64,000 nucleotides of DNA from JAWKUK01 sp041398605 (GTDB lineage: Bacteria > Planctomycetota > UBA1135 > GCA-002686595): NCBI GenBank assembly GCA_041398605.1, contig JAWKUK010000005.1:186001-250000 (forward strand). Reading direction: 5' to 3'. The translations under genes were made by a program, and so were the position numbers. Shown one piece after another: positions 52,663-61,465 of this stretch (the stretch's first letter is position 1; each line of letters starts with the position of its first letter). Below the pieces are notes generated by a model, which was not told where the DNA came from, searched no databases, and saw only the letters and a list, made by a program, of their open reading frames with translations.

Positions 52663-55197
52663 ATGTCGACCGCCGCGCCTCCCGTGTCCTGGATCCTCCC
52701 CGCGCCCTTGAGGCGCCTCTGCCTCGTTGTGTCCTGCGCGAGCGGCATCGCCTTCGGGCAAGCGGCGAGCCCGCTCGCGCCGACGCTCCCCGGCCCGCAG
52801 CCCGACGGCACGGTGCTGCTGCCCAGCGGCTGGAGCCTCGCGCCGCACGGCGAACAACGCGCGTTGGAGCTCGATCTGCCGATCCGCATGCTGCCCCAGC
52901 CCGGCGGCGCGCTCCTCGCCGTGCAGCACGCTGGGTATCGCGAGCACGCCGTGGTCCTGGTGGGCGCGGCGGACCTCGCGCAGGTCGCGCGGCTCGACGT
53001 GCCGCGGACGTGGAGCGGCATGGCATGGAGCGCCGACGGCGCGCGCCTCTTTGTCAGCGGCGGCGTGGATGACGTGGTCTACGGCTTCGACGCTGCGGAT
53101 GGCTTCGCGGCGGCGGCGACGATCGCGGTCGGCGACCCCAATCAGCTCGACCTCGTCGCCGGCATGTGCAGCGACACCGAGGGGCGCCTCTGGGTCTGCT
53201 TGCAGCGGACACACCGGTTGCTGCGCCTCGCGGCCGACGGCACGGTCGAGCTCGACCTGGCCCTCGCGCCTGACAGCTTCCCGTTCGAGTGCGCGCTGTC
53301 GGGCGACGGCGCGCGGCTCTTTGTGTCGCTGTGGGGGCGCGCGCAGCTCGCGTGCTTCGACGCGCGCACGGGCGCGGCGCTCGGCGCGGTCGACGTCGGC
53401 GCCCACCCGTCCGCGCTGTTGATGCACCCCGACGGCCGGCGGCTGTTCGTCAGCCACGCCAACGAGAACACGGTCGGCGTCATTGACGTCGCGGCGCTGC
53501 GGGTCACCGAGACGCTCTCGTCCGCGCTGTACCCGCTGGCGCCGCCAGGCTCGACGCCGAACGCGCTGGCGCTCGATCCCTCGGGCGAGCTGCTCTTCGT
53601 CGCGAACGCGGACAACAACGACCTCGCGGTGATCGAGGTCGAAGCGCCCGGCCGCGCGCGCAGCCTGGGCTTCATCCCCGTCGGGCAGTACCCGACCGCG
53701 GTGCACGTCACCGCCGACGGGCGCGTCGTCGTCGCCAACGGCAAGGGCTCGCGCGGCTCGGCGCCGAACCCGCGCGGGCCGCAGCCCGAGGTCGGGCACG
53801 TGCGCGACGTCGATCACTATTCGGGCGCGCTGTTCCGCGGGTCGCTGTCGGTGTTCCCGTTGCCCGAGCTGGACCCCGCGGGCGCCGCGCAGCTGCGCGG
53901 GCTGACGGCGACCGCGTATCGGTGCTCGCCGCTGCGCGCCGATGGAGGCGTGACGGCGCCGCGGCCGGAGGACTCGCCGATCCCCGCGCGCGTCGGGGAC
54001 CCCTCGCCGATCCGGCACTGCGTCTACATCATCAAGGAGAACCGCACGTACGACCAAGTCTTAGGCGACCTGCCCGAAGGCAACGGCGACGCCGCTCTGT
54101 GCCTCTTCCCGGACGCGGTCACGCCGAACCACCACGCGCTCGTCCGGACGTTTGTCCTGCTCGACAACTTCTACGTCGAGTCCGAGGTCTCCGCGGACGG
54201 CCACGAGTGGACGATGGGCGGCTACGCGACCGACTTCGTCGAGCGCACGTGGCCCGTCACGTATGGGAGCAAAGGCGACGCCAAGCAAGCTGACGGCGAG
54301 AGCGCGGGCCTCGGGTACCCGGCGGAGGGGGGCTTCGACATCGCGGAGCCCTCGAACGGCTACCTCTTCGACGCAGCAGCGCGCGCCGGGGTCTCCTATC
54401 GCAGCTACGGCGAGTTCGTCGAGAACGGCGCGCAGCCCGGCGACCCGGGCACGGCCGCGATCGCCGCCCTCGAGGGGCGCTTCGACCCGCTGTATCGCGG
54501 CTATGACCTCGGCTACCGCGACGTCGACCGCGTGGCGCGGTTCAAGGTCGAGCTCGCGCAGTTCGAGGCCCAAGGCGAGCTGCCGCAGCTGATCGTGCTG
54601 CGCCTGCCGAACGACCACACCTGGGGCACACGCGCCGGGAAGCGCACGCCGCGCGCGATGGTCGCGGACAATGACCTGGCGCTCGGGCAGATCATGGAGG
54701 CGCTCTCGCGCTCGTCGTTCTGGCCCACGATGAGCGTCTTCGTCGTCGAGGACGACGCGCAGAACGGCCCGGACCACGTGGACGCGCACCGCACGGTCGC
54801 CCTCGTCGCGGGGCCGTACGTGCGCCGCGGCGCGGTCGTCAGCGCGATGTACTCGACGTGCAGCATGCTGCGCACGATGGAGCTGATCCTCGGCCTCGAG
54901 CCGCTGAGCCAGTTCGACGTCGCAGCGCGCCCGATGTACGAGTGTTTCATGGGCGCGCCGGACCTGTCGCCGTTCGAGGCGCGCGCGGCGACGTGGCCGC
55001 TGGACGAGCTCAACGCGAAGACCGCCTACGGCGCGGCGGCGTCCGAGCGGATGGACCTCTCGCGCGAGGACGCCGCGGACGACCTCGCGTTGAACGAGGT
55101 CGTGTGGCGCTCGGTCAAGGGCGCGGACGCGCCGATGCCGCCGCCGCGGCGCGCGGCGTTTGTGCTCGCCCTCGAGGGCGACGAGGACGACGACTGA
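52663..55197 (+). CDS. YncE-like propeller plus alkaline-phosphatase-superfamily phosphoesterase
   Basis: The 844-residue exported protein has an N-terminal seven-bladed YncE-type propeller (WSGMAWSADGARLFVSGGVDD, HPSALLMHPDGRRLFVSHANENTVGVIDV, PNALALDPSGELLFVANADNNDLAVIEV) over about residues 60-420. An acid-phosphatase/phosphoesterase domain follows, with VYIIKENRTYDQVLGDL (metal and nucleophile region), HEWTMGGYATDFVE, RLPNDHT and VVEDDAQNGPDHVDAHR. This two-part design is known as a bifunctional YncE/alkaline phosphatase family protein. It should act outside the cytoplasm on a phosphoester, perhaps for phosphate scavenging; the real substrate is unknown. Confidence 0.85.
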   Translation: MSTAAPPVSWILPAPLRRLCLVVSCASGIAFGQAASPLAPTLPGPQPDGTVLLPSGWSLAPHGEQRALELDLPIRMLPQPGGALLAVQHAGYREHAVVLVGAADLAQVARLDVPRTWSGMAWSADGARLFVSGGVDDVVYGFDAADGFAAAATIAVGDPNQLDLVAGMCSDTEGRLWVCLQRTHRLLRLAADGTVELDLALAPDSFPFECALSGDGARLFVSLWGRAQLACFDARTGAALGAVDVGAHPSALLMHPDGRRLFVSHANENTVGVIDVAALRVTETLSSALYPLAPPGSTPNALALDPSGELLFVANADNNDLAVIEVEAPGRARSLGFIPVGQYPTAVHVTADGRVVVANGKGSRGSAPNPRGPQPEVGHVRDVDHYSGALFRGSLSVFPLPELDPAGAAQLRGLTATAYRCSPLRADGGVTAPRPEDSPIPARVGDPSPIRHCVYIIKENRTYDQVLGDLPEGNGDAALCLFPDAVTPNHHALVRTFVLLDNFYVESEVSADGHEWTMGGYATDFVERTWPVTYGSKGDAKQADGESAGLGYPAEGGFDIAEPSNGYLFDAAARAGVSYRSYGEFVENGAQPGDPGTAAIAALEGRFDPLYRGYDLGYRDVDRVARFKVELAQFEAQGELPQLIVLRLPNDHTWGTRAGKRTPRAMVADNDLALGQIMEALSRSSFWPTMSVFVVEDDAQNGPDHVDAHRTVALVAGPYVRRGAVVSAMYSTCSMLRTMELILGLEPLSQFDVAARPMYECFMGAPDLSPFEARAATWPLDELNAKTAYGAAASERMDLSREDAADDLALNEVVWRSVKGADAPMPPPRRAAFVLALEGDEDDD

Positions 55198-55237
55198 GGT
55201 TCGTCGCGCCCGTCGCGGTCGCCGCGTGCAGGCCCAC

Positions 55238-55261
55238 GCGCGCCGGCGCGGCCCGGCGCGC
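55238..55261. terminator. Hairpin between convergent genes
   Basis: GCGCGCCGG (55238-55246) pairs perfectly with CCGGCGCGC (55253-55261) over a 6-nt loop, directly beside the stop of the aldo/keto reductase on the minus strand. Confidence 0.6.
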
Positions 55262-56215
55262 TCACTCGTCCCAGAGGTTTGCGAGCGTGTGCGGCCCGCC
55301 CGGCAGCGCCCAGAACGCCCCGTCGACATAGCGGCGGTGCAGGTCGAGGGCCGCGATCTCTTCCAGGTCGTCGGGGTCGAGGATGAGCTCGCGCGCCTCG
55401 AAGTTCTCCTGCAGGCGCGCGGGGTGCGTCGACTTCGGGATGACCGAGAGCCCCTGATGCAGTTGCCACGCGATCAGGACCTGCGCGGGGGACGCGCCGT
55501 GGTGCGCCGCGACCTCGGAGATGACGGGGTCGTCGAGCAGCGCGGGCTCGCCCTCGCGCTTCATCCCCGCCGGCCGGTCGCTCGATCCGAGCGGTGAGTA
55601 CCCGGTGACGGCCATGTCGTTGGCGTGGCAGTACGCGACGAGCTCGCGCTGTTGCAGGTACGGGTGCAGCTCGACTTGGTTGACCGCGGGGTTCAGGCGC
55701 GCGCTCGGCGCGAGCTCGCGCAGCTTCTTGACGCTGAAGTTCGAGACGCCGATCGCGCGCGTGAGGCCGTCCGCGACCGCGTCCTCCATGCCGCGCCACG
55801 TGTCCAGCAGCGTCACTTCGCTGTCCGGGATGAAGTCCCCCGGGGCCTTGGCGCTCACCAGGTCCCGGCGCACCGCGATCGGCCAGTGCACGAGGTACAG
55901 GTCGAGGCGCGCGAGGCCCAGGTCCGCGAGCGTCTTCCGCAGCGCCGGCGCGACGTCGTCGTACGCGTGCGCGTTGCACCAGAGCTTCGAAGTGATCCAT
56001 AGCTCATCGCGGGTCACTTCGCCGGCGCGGAGCGCGTCCGCGAGCGCGGCGCCGATCTCGGCCTCGTTCCCGTAGATCGCGGCGCAGTCGATGTGGCGGT
56101 ATCCGATGCGGAGCGCCTCACGGACTGCCTCGCCCACGACGCCAGGGGCCGCTTTCCAAGTTCCCAGGCCGAGCGCGGGCATCCGGCCACCGCCGGCGAT
56201 TTCGAGGGTTCGCAT
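55262..56215 (-). CDS. Aldo/keto reductase
   Basis: The 317-residue protein has the AKR TIM-barrel signatures. PALGLGTWKAAPG is at the start. The catalytic tetrad is Asp43, Tyr48, Lys77 (WITSKLW) and His110 (YLVHWP). AIGVSNFSVKKLREL and the NADPH contact IPKSTHPARLQENFEA follow. It reduces aldehydes or ketones with NADPH in the cytosol; the substrate is unknown. The ATG at 56215 (MRTLEIAGGG) was chosen because it begins directly at the first strand; the open frame extends 22 codons further. It is divergent from the small protein at 56314. Confidence 0.9.
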   Translation of the reverse strand: MRTLEIAGGGRMPALGLGTWKAAPGVVGEAVREALRIGYRHIDCAAIYGNEAEIGAALADALRAGEVTRDELWITSKLWCNAHAYDDVAPALRKTLADLGLARLDLYLVHWPIAVRRDLVSAKAPGDFIPDSEVTLLDTWRGMEDAVADGLTRAIGVSNFSVKKLRELAPSARLNPAVNQVELHPYLQQRELVAYCHANDMAVTGYSPLGSSDRPAGMKREGEPALLDDPVISEVAAHHGASPAQVLIAWQLHQGLSVIPKSTHPARLQENFEARELILDPDDLEEIAALDLHRRYVDGAFWALPGGPHTLANLWDE

Positions 56216-56280
56216 TGAGAGGGTGTAGCGTTCTTCGCGCCTCGCCTCAAGGACGCGGGTGAAGGGCGCCGATGCGACCA

Positions 56281-56302
56281 CCGAGGGTCGGCCGGCCCTC
56301 GG
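56281..56302. promoter_or_regulatory. Inverted repeat in a divergent promoter region
   Basis: CCGAGGG and CCCTCGG flank the centre TCGGCCGG, between the divergent aldo/keto reductase gene and the gene at 56314. Its position suggests an operator. Part of the right half overlaps the Shine-Dalgarno of the downstream gene. Confidence 0.35.
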
Positions 56303-56313
56303 AGGCTCGATCC

Positions 56314-56691
56314 ATGCGAACTGTCACACCCTCAGGCCCGCTCGTCGCGGGCGCCGCCACCGTCTGCGCGCTCATTGCAGCCTGGGCGCTGCAGCCTGCG
56401 CAGAGCGAAACGCCGACGGCGAAGCGCCGCAATGAGACGTCCGCGTCGACAGCGCTGGCGCCCGAGGTCACGACCCATGTTGTGCGCGTCCAGCGGACCG
56501 CGGTTCTCTTGGAGGACCCGGTCGAGGCCTCGATCGCGAACGCGACCGAACCAGCAGCCGCCGGAACGGAGCCGGACGAGCCCTCCAGCGACGTTCAGCT
56601 GGACACGGTCATGACTGAACAGCGCCAGGAAGCGCCGGGCGCCGGAGAGCAAGCGCAACCACAAGTCGAAGGCGCACGACCGAAGCGCTGA
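56314..56691 (+). CDS. Small anchored or exported disordered protein, unknown function
   Basis: The 125-residue protein has one hydrophobic N-terminal segment (LVAGAATVCALIAAWAL), then about 90 mostly polar, Ala/Glu/Pro/Gln-rich residues with no fold motif. It may be a signal-anchor protein facing the periplasm. GGAGG at 56301-56305, 8 nt before the ATG, fixes the start. No family is recognised. It ends in a hairpin that spans both convergent stop codons. Confidence 0.55.
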   Translation: MRTVTPSGPLVAGAATVCALIAAWALQPAQSETPTAKRRNETSASTALAPEVTTHVVRVQRTAVLLEDPVEASIANATEPAAAGTEPDEPSSDVQLDTVMTEQRQEAPGAGEQAQPQVEGARPKR

Positions 56692-56725
56692 GCTCAATCG
56701 CGACGGCGCGACCTGCGGCTCAGCG
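56686..56725. terminator. Hairpin across two convergent stop codons
   Basis: CGCTGAGC (56686-56693) and GCTCAGCG (56718-56725) form 8 perfect pairs with a 24-nt loop, covering the ends of both genes. Confidence 0.35.
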
Positions 56726-59056
56726 CCGGACCGGCGCGAAGCTGGCGCCGAGCTCGGACCAAGCTCGCTGGCCTTTGAACGGCCCGAGGGTCGCCTGCAT
56801 ACGCGTCCCTCCGCGCAGGAAGTCGACCGTGACCGCGGCGTCCTGCATGTCGAGATAGAGCCGCTGCATGGCGCTGTCGCTCTCGATCTCGCGGCCGCTG
56901 ATCGCCACGATGACGTCGCCGTTTTGCAATCCGGCCTGCGCCGCGGCCTTGCCCGCGACGATGCCCGTCACCTCGAGCGCGTTTGGCTGCTCTGGCGCGA
57001 AGAGCACCTCACCACAGGGCACCGTGATCTTCATCTGGCCGCTGACCCCGCCCCAGGATTGCAGTCGATATTCCCCGGCGACGACCTTCTTGAAGCGCGC
57101 GCGGTGATCCGCGTCGGTCTCGACGCCTTCGCCGCCGAACGGCGAGCGGGCGCCGCTCACGGGCGAGAGCTGGATGTGCGTCCCGACCTCGAGGTCCGGG
57201 GCGTGGACGAGCACCTCATAGAGCGCGGGCGCGCTCAAGTTGATCGTCTGGCTCCCGGGGCGCAGCGTGATCTCTTGCGTCAACGTCGGCTCGCCCCAGA
57301 AATAGCGCTCGGTCGTCTGCACGAGCTGGACTTCGATCGGGCCCGGCTGCAGCCCGGCGAGCACCGCGCGCCCCTCTCCGTCGACGCGCACGAGCTTGTT
57401 CCCGCCCCGGTTCATCCGGCGCATCATCGCCTCCGGGTCATTGCCCTCCGCGACCGCGCTCAATTGGACCGAGAAGCCTGCGGAGAGGTCCCCCGAGACC
57501 TGCACGATGAGGTCGCAGGCGGGCTCGAAGTCGAGGTTGAGCTCGGAGGCGTTCGTCGGGACTTCGACATCGAGCTGCCCATAGCCGCGCGACGTCGCAG
57601 TGAGGCGCACATGGACGTCCTTGGTCCATTCCACGCCCTTGAGTATGTCGCCTAGCGAGAGCCAGTACTCGCCGTCCGGACGCTCCGACGTGCTGATACC
57701 ACCAGAGCGTGAGCCGTTGCCGCTCTCGACGCTGCATGAGATCGAAACCCCCGCGAGCGGGCGGCCTTCGGGGCTCTTGCAGCGCACGATGAGGAACCGC
57801 GAGAGGTCGATCTCGGGGAGCTGCAGGGCTGCCTCCGTGATCCCCGCGCCGAGCTCGACGGTCGCGGTGACCTCTGGCGCCCCTTTCCCGCGGCCCGCGC
57901 CCACGATGTAACGTCCGGGCGCGAGGTCCGGGACGTCGTATCGCTGCCCCTCTACGCGGCTCAGCTTGGTGCCGTCCTCGAAGGCGCTGGCGAGGTCGCG
58001 GCCCTTCACCTGCGCCGCGCTGACCGCCTGGACCCACACCGGCATGCGCGGCTCGATCGTCGACGTGTCGTCGACGGTCACGCGCAGGATCGTGCGCGCT
58101 GTGAGGTCGAAGACGTGCGGACCCGCGCCGTCCCGCGCCAAGTCGATCGTGCGGCTGACCGACTTGTACTCGGACGAATAGGTCTGGTAGTCCAAGCTCG
58201 TCGTGTTGCCGGCGAGCACCTCGAGCTGGGCGGTCGGCGTCGACATGCGCAGCACTGGCTCGGTGGGGGTCCAGATGAGGTTGTTCCGGCGGCGCTCGTC
58301 GCCGACCGTCACGAGGGCCTCCTCGGGCGCGGTCCCGTCGGGGAGCCGCACGTCGAGGTGGAACTCGCAGACGCGCTTGCCGACGATGCGCGCGGGGTCA
58401 CCTGTCTGGGTCCGGACGCCGTCAAAGACGAGGCCCTCCGCATAGGCCTGCAAGTAATGTGCGCCAGGCCTGAGCCGTTCGAGCTCGAAGCGCCCGTCCG
58501 CGCCAGTCGTCGCGATGCGCGCGACGCGGCGCGCGGCCAACGTGGACTTGGCTGAGTTCGCGACCGCGTCTTCGAGCGCGTCGAACCCGCGCCAGGCCCT
58601 GCCGACGTCCTTCGACGATTCGCCTCGGCTCCGTTGCCGCGAGCTGTCGTTGTTGCCGCTGTAGACCGTCGCGCCCGCGATCGGCGCGCCGTCCTCGTCG
58701 ACGACGATGCCGCGGATGCGCGCGGTCCAAGCGGCCTCGTCCTCGCTCGGGCTCGCGTCGAGGGAGGCGACCGCGCGCTCGCTCAGGGCCCGGGCTGTGC
58801 GCTCGTCGACGTCGGCGGGCGCGCTCGGCGCCGCGGACGGGCCGGCGGACACGGCGCTGAGCGTCGCTTCGCCCACGGACGGCGCCGCGCGCTTGGCGTC
58901 GTTGACGGTCGGGACGAGCGGCCCGCCGACCGGCGCTGCGGCGCGCACGACGTTCGGCCCGCTGGCGCGGCCGAGGGGGTCGAGGAGGGACCCGACGATC
59001 GCGCCGGCGGCGAGGCCGAGGACGAGGGTGATGATGGCGAGGCGGTTGGAGGACAT
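56720..59056 (-). CDS. Large exported protein with carboxypeptidase-regulatory (CnaB-like) domains and a C-terminal PDZ domain
   Basis: The 778-residue protein has an N-terminal membrane helix (LAIITLVLGLAAGAIVGSLL). A disordered Ala/Ser region precedes a carboxypeptidase-regulatory-like domain (IRGIVVDEDGAPIAGATVYSGN ... GADGRFELERLRPGAHYLQA). Several more beta-sandwich repeats of that type follow, ending with another GEYRLQSWGG. The last 90 residues form a PDZ fold (VTGIVAGKAAAQAGLQNGDVIVAISGREI). It probably lies in the periplasm, where PDZ domains bind peptide C-termini. The exact role is unknown. AAAAAGG stands 6 nt before the ATG as the Shine-Dalgarno. Confidence 0.75.
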   Translation of the reverse strand: MSSNRLAIITLVLGLAAGAIVGSLLDPLGRASGPNVVRAAAPVGGPLVPTVNDAKRAAPSVGEATLSAVSAGPSAAPSAPADVDERTARALSERAVASLDASPSEDEAAWTARIRGIVVDEDGAPIAGATVYSGNNDSSRQRSRGESSKDVGRAWRGFDALEDAVANSAKSTLAARRVARIATTGADGRFELERLRPGAHYLQAYAEGLVFDGVRTQTGDPARIVGKRVCEFHLDVRLPDGTAPEEALVTVGDERRRNNLIWTPTEPVLRMSTPTAQLEVLAGNTTSLDYQTYSSEYKSVSRTIDLARDGAGPHVFDLTARTILRVTVDDTSTIEPRMPVWVQAVSAAQVKGRDLASAFEDGTKLSRVEGQRYDVPDLAPGRYIVGAGRGKGAPEVTATVELGAGITEAALQLPEIDLSRFLIVRCKSPEGRPLAGVSISCSVESGNGSRSGGISTSERPDGEYWLSLGDILKGVEWTKDVHVRLTATSRGYGQLDVEVPTNASELNLDFEPACDLIVQVSGDLSAGFSVQLSAVAEGNDPEAMMRRMNRGGNKLVRVDGEGRAVLAGLQPGPIEVQLVQTTERYFWGEPTLTQEITLRPGSQTINLSAPALYEVLVHAPDLEVGTHIQLSPVSGARSPFGGEGVETDADHRARFKKVVAGEYRLQSWGGVSGQMKITVPCGEVLFAPEQPNALEVTGIVAGKAAAQAGLQNGDVIVAISGREIESDSAMQRLYLDMQDAAVTVDFLRGGTRMQATLGPFKGQRAWSELGASFAPVRR

Positions 59057-59144
59057 AGCAGGCCTTTTTGCGCGTGGTCACGGCCGAGGATGCGCGCGCA
59101 GCACGCGGCGCCAACTCCAGCGCCAACGATCCTGCGCGCCGCCG

Positions 59145-59150
59145 TATCCT
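59145..59150 (+). promoter_or_regulatory. Candidate -10 box (TATCCT) for the M1 peptidase gene
   Basis: TATCCT lies 10 nt before the ATG at 59161; predicted leader about 4 nt. The same hexamer occurs at 13278, upstream of the DsbD-like gene. Confidence 0.3.
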
Positions 59151-59160
59151 CTCGGGCAGC

Positions 59161-60840
59161 ATGAACACGATACTCGCTTGGTTCAGTGGTGTCGCGCTGG
59201 TCACGGCGCTCGGTGGTGGGGCCCAGGACGACGTGGCTCGTCCCGGGTCTGGGGGGGCGCTCTCGGACGACCAGGCGTGTTACGACGTCCTGCATTACGA
59301 GCTAGCGTTGCGCGTCGACCCCGAGGCCCAGGAGATCGGCGGCGCGTTGACGATGACCGCGCGGCTGCTCGCGCCGGCGCGCGAGGTCGTGCTGGACCTC
59401 GACGACGCGCTGACCGTCGCCAGCGTGCGCGTGAACGGCGCGCTCGTCGCGCACGCGCACGCCAACGGCCGGATCTTCGTCCAGCCGTCCGCGGGCTTCA
59501 CCGCGGTCGGCGAGCGCTTCGCCGTGCGCGTCGACTACGGCGGCAAGCCGCGCGTCGCGACGAACCCGCCCTGGACCGGCGGCTTCACCTGGTCGAAGAC
59601 GCCCAGCGGCGCGCACTGGATCGCGACGAGCTGCCAAGGCGAGGGCGCGGACCTGTGGTGGCCGTGCAAGGACCACCCGTCGGACAAGCCCGACTCCGTC
59701 GACCTGCGCTTCACGCTGCCCGCGGGCCTCGTCGTCGCGACGAACGGCCGGCACATGGCAGAGGTCGTGGGCGACGACGGCTGGGTGACCTCGCACTGGC
59801 ACGTCTCGACGCCGATCGCGAACTACAGCGTCGCGCTGAACGTCGCGCCGTACGTGCGCCTCGACGCGCAGCTCGAGAGCGTCGACGGCAAGGTCTTCCC
59901 CGTGCAGTTCTGGGCCTTGCCGGAGCACGAAGAGAGCGCGCGCGCCTTCCTGCCCGAGGTGCTCGATCACCTGCGCTTCTTCGAGGAGGTCTGCGGCCCT
60001 TACCCGTTCCGCGCGGACAAGTACGGCGTCGTCGAGACGCCGCACCTCGGCATGGAGCACCAGTCGATCATCGCCTACGGCTTCGGCTACAAGCGCGACC
60101 CGAACTTCGACTACGACTGGCTGCACCACCACGAGCTGTCGCACGAGTGGTGGGGGAACCTCGTCACGTGCCTCGACTGGAATGACTTCTGGATCCACGA
60201 GGGCGTCGGCACATACACCCAGGCGCTCTACCTCGAGCGCCGCTTCGGCGTGGAAGCGTACCGCAAGAAGATGGCGCTCGATCTCCTGCGCGTGCTGAAC
60301 CGCGGCGCCGTCGCGCCGCGCGGGCCGCGCGCGACGAACGAGATGTACTTCTCCCAGGAGGGCAGCGACGCCCCGGGGATCGACATCTACATGAAGGGCT
60401 CGTGGATCTGCCACACGCTGCGCTGGCACCTCGGCGACGACGTGTTCTTCCGCGTGCTGCGTCGGTGGGCGTACCCCGACCCGACCCTCGAGCACCTCGC
60501 GGACGGCAGCGCCGTGCGCTTCTCGACGACCGACGAGCTGCGCGCGATCGCCGAGCACGAGGCCGGGCACGACCTCGGTTGGTTCTTCGACGTGTACCTC
60601 CGCCAACCGACGTTGCCGCGCCTCGTCGAGGCGCGGGAAGGAGGCCAGCTCACGCTGCGCTGGGAGACGCCGCAGGACCTCCCGTTCCCGCTCGCGGTGC
60701 CCGTGCGCGTCGGCGAAGAGCTGCGGCGGGTCGAGGTCCCAGTGGGCGGCGTGACGTTCGAGGTGGGCGAAGCAGAGGTCGCGGTCGACCCCGACCGTTG
60801 GCTGCTGCGCGAGCTGCGCGCGCCGCGCCGCGCGCGGTAG
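59161..60840 (+). CDS. M1-family zinc metallopeptidase, exported
   Basis: The 559-residue protein has a signal peptide, then an N-terminal beta domain (YELALRVDPEAQEIGGALTM). The M1 catalytic core has LGMEHQS (residues 296-302, GxMEN position) and HELSHEWWGN at H324-E325-x2-H328, with Glu347 in HEGVGTY as third zinc ligand at the exact 18-residue spacing. It should cleave N-terminal residues from peptides in the periplasm or outside. GMEHQ in place of GAMEN is a known variant. The usual M1 C-terminal helical domain is shortened. ATG 59161 places the start directly before the signal peptide. Confidence 0.92.
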   Translation: MNTILAWFSGVALVTALGGGAQDDVARPGSGGALSDDQACYDVLHYELALRVDPEAQEIGGALTMTARLLAPAREVVLDLDDALTVASVRVNGALVAHAHANGRIFVQPSAGFTAVGERFAVRVDYGGKPRVATNPPWTGGFTWSKTPSGAHWIATSCQGEGADLWWPCKDHPSDKPDSVDLRFTLPAGLVVATNGRHMAEVVGDDGWVTSHWHVSTPIANYSVALNVAPYVRLDAQLESVDGKVFPVQFWALPEHEESARAFLPEVLDHLRFFEEVCGPYPFRADKYGVVETPHLGMEHQSIIAYGFGYKRDPNFDYDWLHHHELSHEWWGNLVTCLDWNDFWIHEGVGTYTQALYLERRFGVEAYRKKMALDLLRVLNRGAVAPRGPRATNEMYFSQEGSDAPGIDIYMKGSWICHTLRWHLGDDVFFRVLRRWAYPDPTLEHLADGSAVRFSTTDELRAIAEHEAGHDLGWFFDVYLRQPTLPRLVEAREGGQLTLRWETPQDLPFPLAVPVRVGEELRRVEVPVGGVTFEVGEAEVAVDPDRWLLRELRAPRRAR

Positions 60841-60855
60841 GGGCAAAGCCGCGCG
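60831..60855. terminator. Hairpin between convergent genes
   Basis: CGCGCGG (60831-60837) pairs with CCGCGCG (60849-60855) over an 11-nt loop spanning the peptidase stop; the MarR gene ends at 60857 on the other strand. Confidence 0.35.
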
Positions 60856-60856
60856 T

Positions 60857-61357
60857 TCAGCCCTCGGGCCGCGTCCGCAGCCGCTCGAGGGCGCTCGCGA
60901 GCTCTTCGACCTCGCGCACCGACAGGTGCGCGACCTGCTGCTCATGCAGCGCCAGCACCGGCTCGTCGAGCGCGTCGACGCGCCGGCGCCCTTCGGCCGT
61001 GAGCTTCACCGTGACGACGCGGCGGTCCTCGCTGCTTCGCTCGCGCGACACGAGGCGCGCGGCCTCCATCCGGTCGAGGAGGCGCGTCACGTCTGGCAGG
61101 CGATTGATCAGCCGCTCGCCGATCTCCTGGCACGCGAGGCCCTGCGGGCCGGCGCCGCGCAGGATGCGCAAAACGTTGAACTGCGCCAGCGTCAGCTTGT
61201 GCTGCTTGAACAGGAGCGCGAACTCGCTCTGCAAGCGCTCGTGGGTCTTCAGGAGCTCGACGAACATGGTGCGCCCGGCGACCGGCTTCTCACGCGGCGC
61301 CTCGGGTTGCCTCTCTGGTTGCCCCTCGGGCGCCTTCTCTTGGGGCGATGAATTCAT
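60857..61357 (-). CDS. MarR-family transcriptional regulator
   Basis: The 166-residue protein starts MNSSPQEKAPEGQ. Dimerisation and winged-helix segments follow: MFVELLKTHERLQSEFALLFKQHKLTLAQFNVLRILRGAG, EIGERLINRLPDVTRLLDRMEAARLVSRERSSEDRRVVTVKLTAEG (recognition helix and wing). MarR proteins repress genes in response to small molecules or oxidation. The frame is open to ATG 61414, which would add MAAIDCCHDGRECDICLER; poor codon match and an AT-rich operator-like stretch favour the later start. It lies 108 bp downstream of fbp on the same strand. Its target is not evident. Confidence 0.85.
   Translation of the reverse strand: MNSSPQEKAPEGQPERQPEAPREKPVAGRTMFVELLKTHERLQSEFALLFKQHKLTLAQFNVLRILRGAGPQGLACQEIGERLINRLPDVTRLLDRMEAARLVSRERSSEDRRVVTVKLTAEGRRRVDALDEPVLALHEQQVAHLSVREVEELASALERLRTRPEG
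61348..61357. promoter_or_regulatory. AT-rich palindrome at the MarR start codon
   Basis: ATGAATTCAT, a perfect palindrome, covers the MarR ATG. An AT-rich stretch (TTCCAGGCAAATAT, 61361-61374) lies beside it, unusual for this GC-rich genome. Autoregulation is plausible. Confidence 0.3.
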
Positions 61358-61465
61358 ACGTTCCAGGCAAATATCGCACTCGCGACCATCGTGACAACAG
61401 TCGATCGCCGCCATTCCCGCCCCTGGAGCGAGTTCGTCGCGCCAAGGCGGCCCGTGCCGCTCGCG

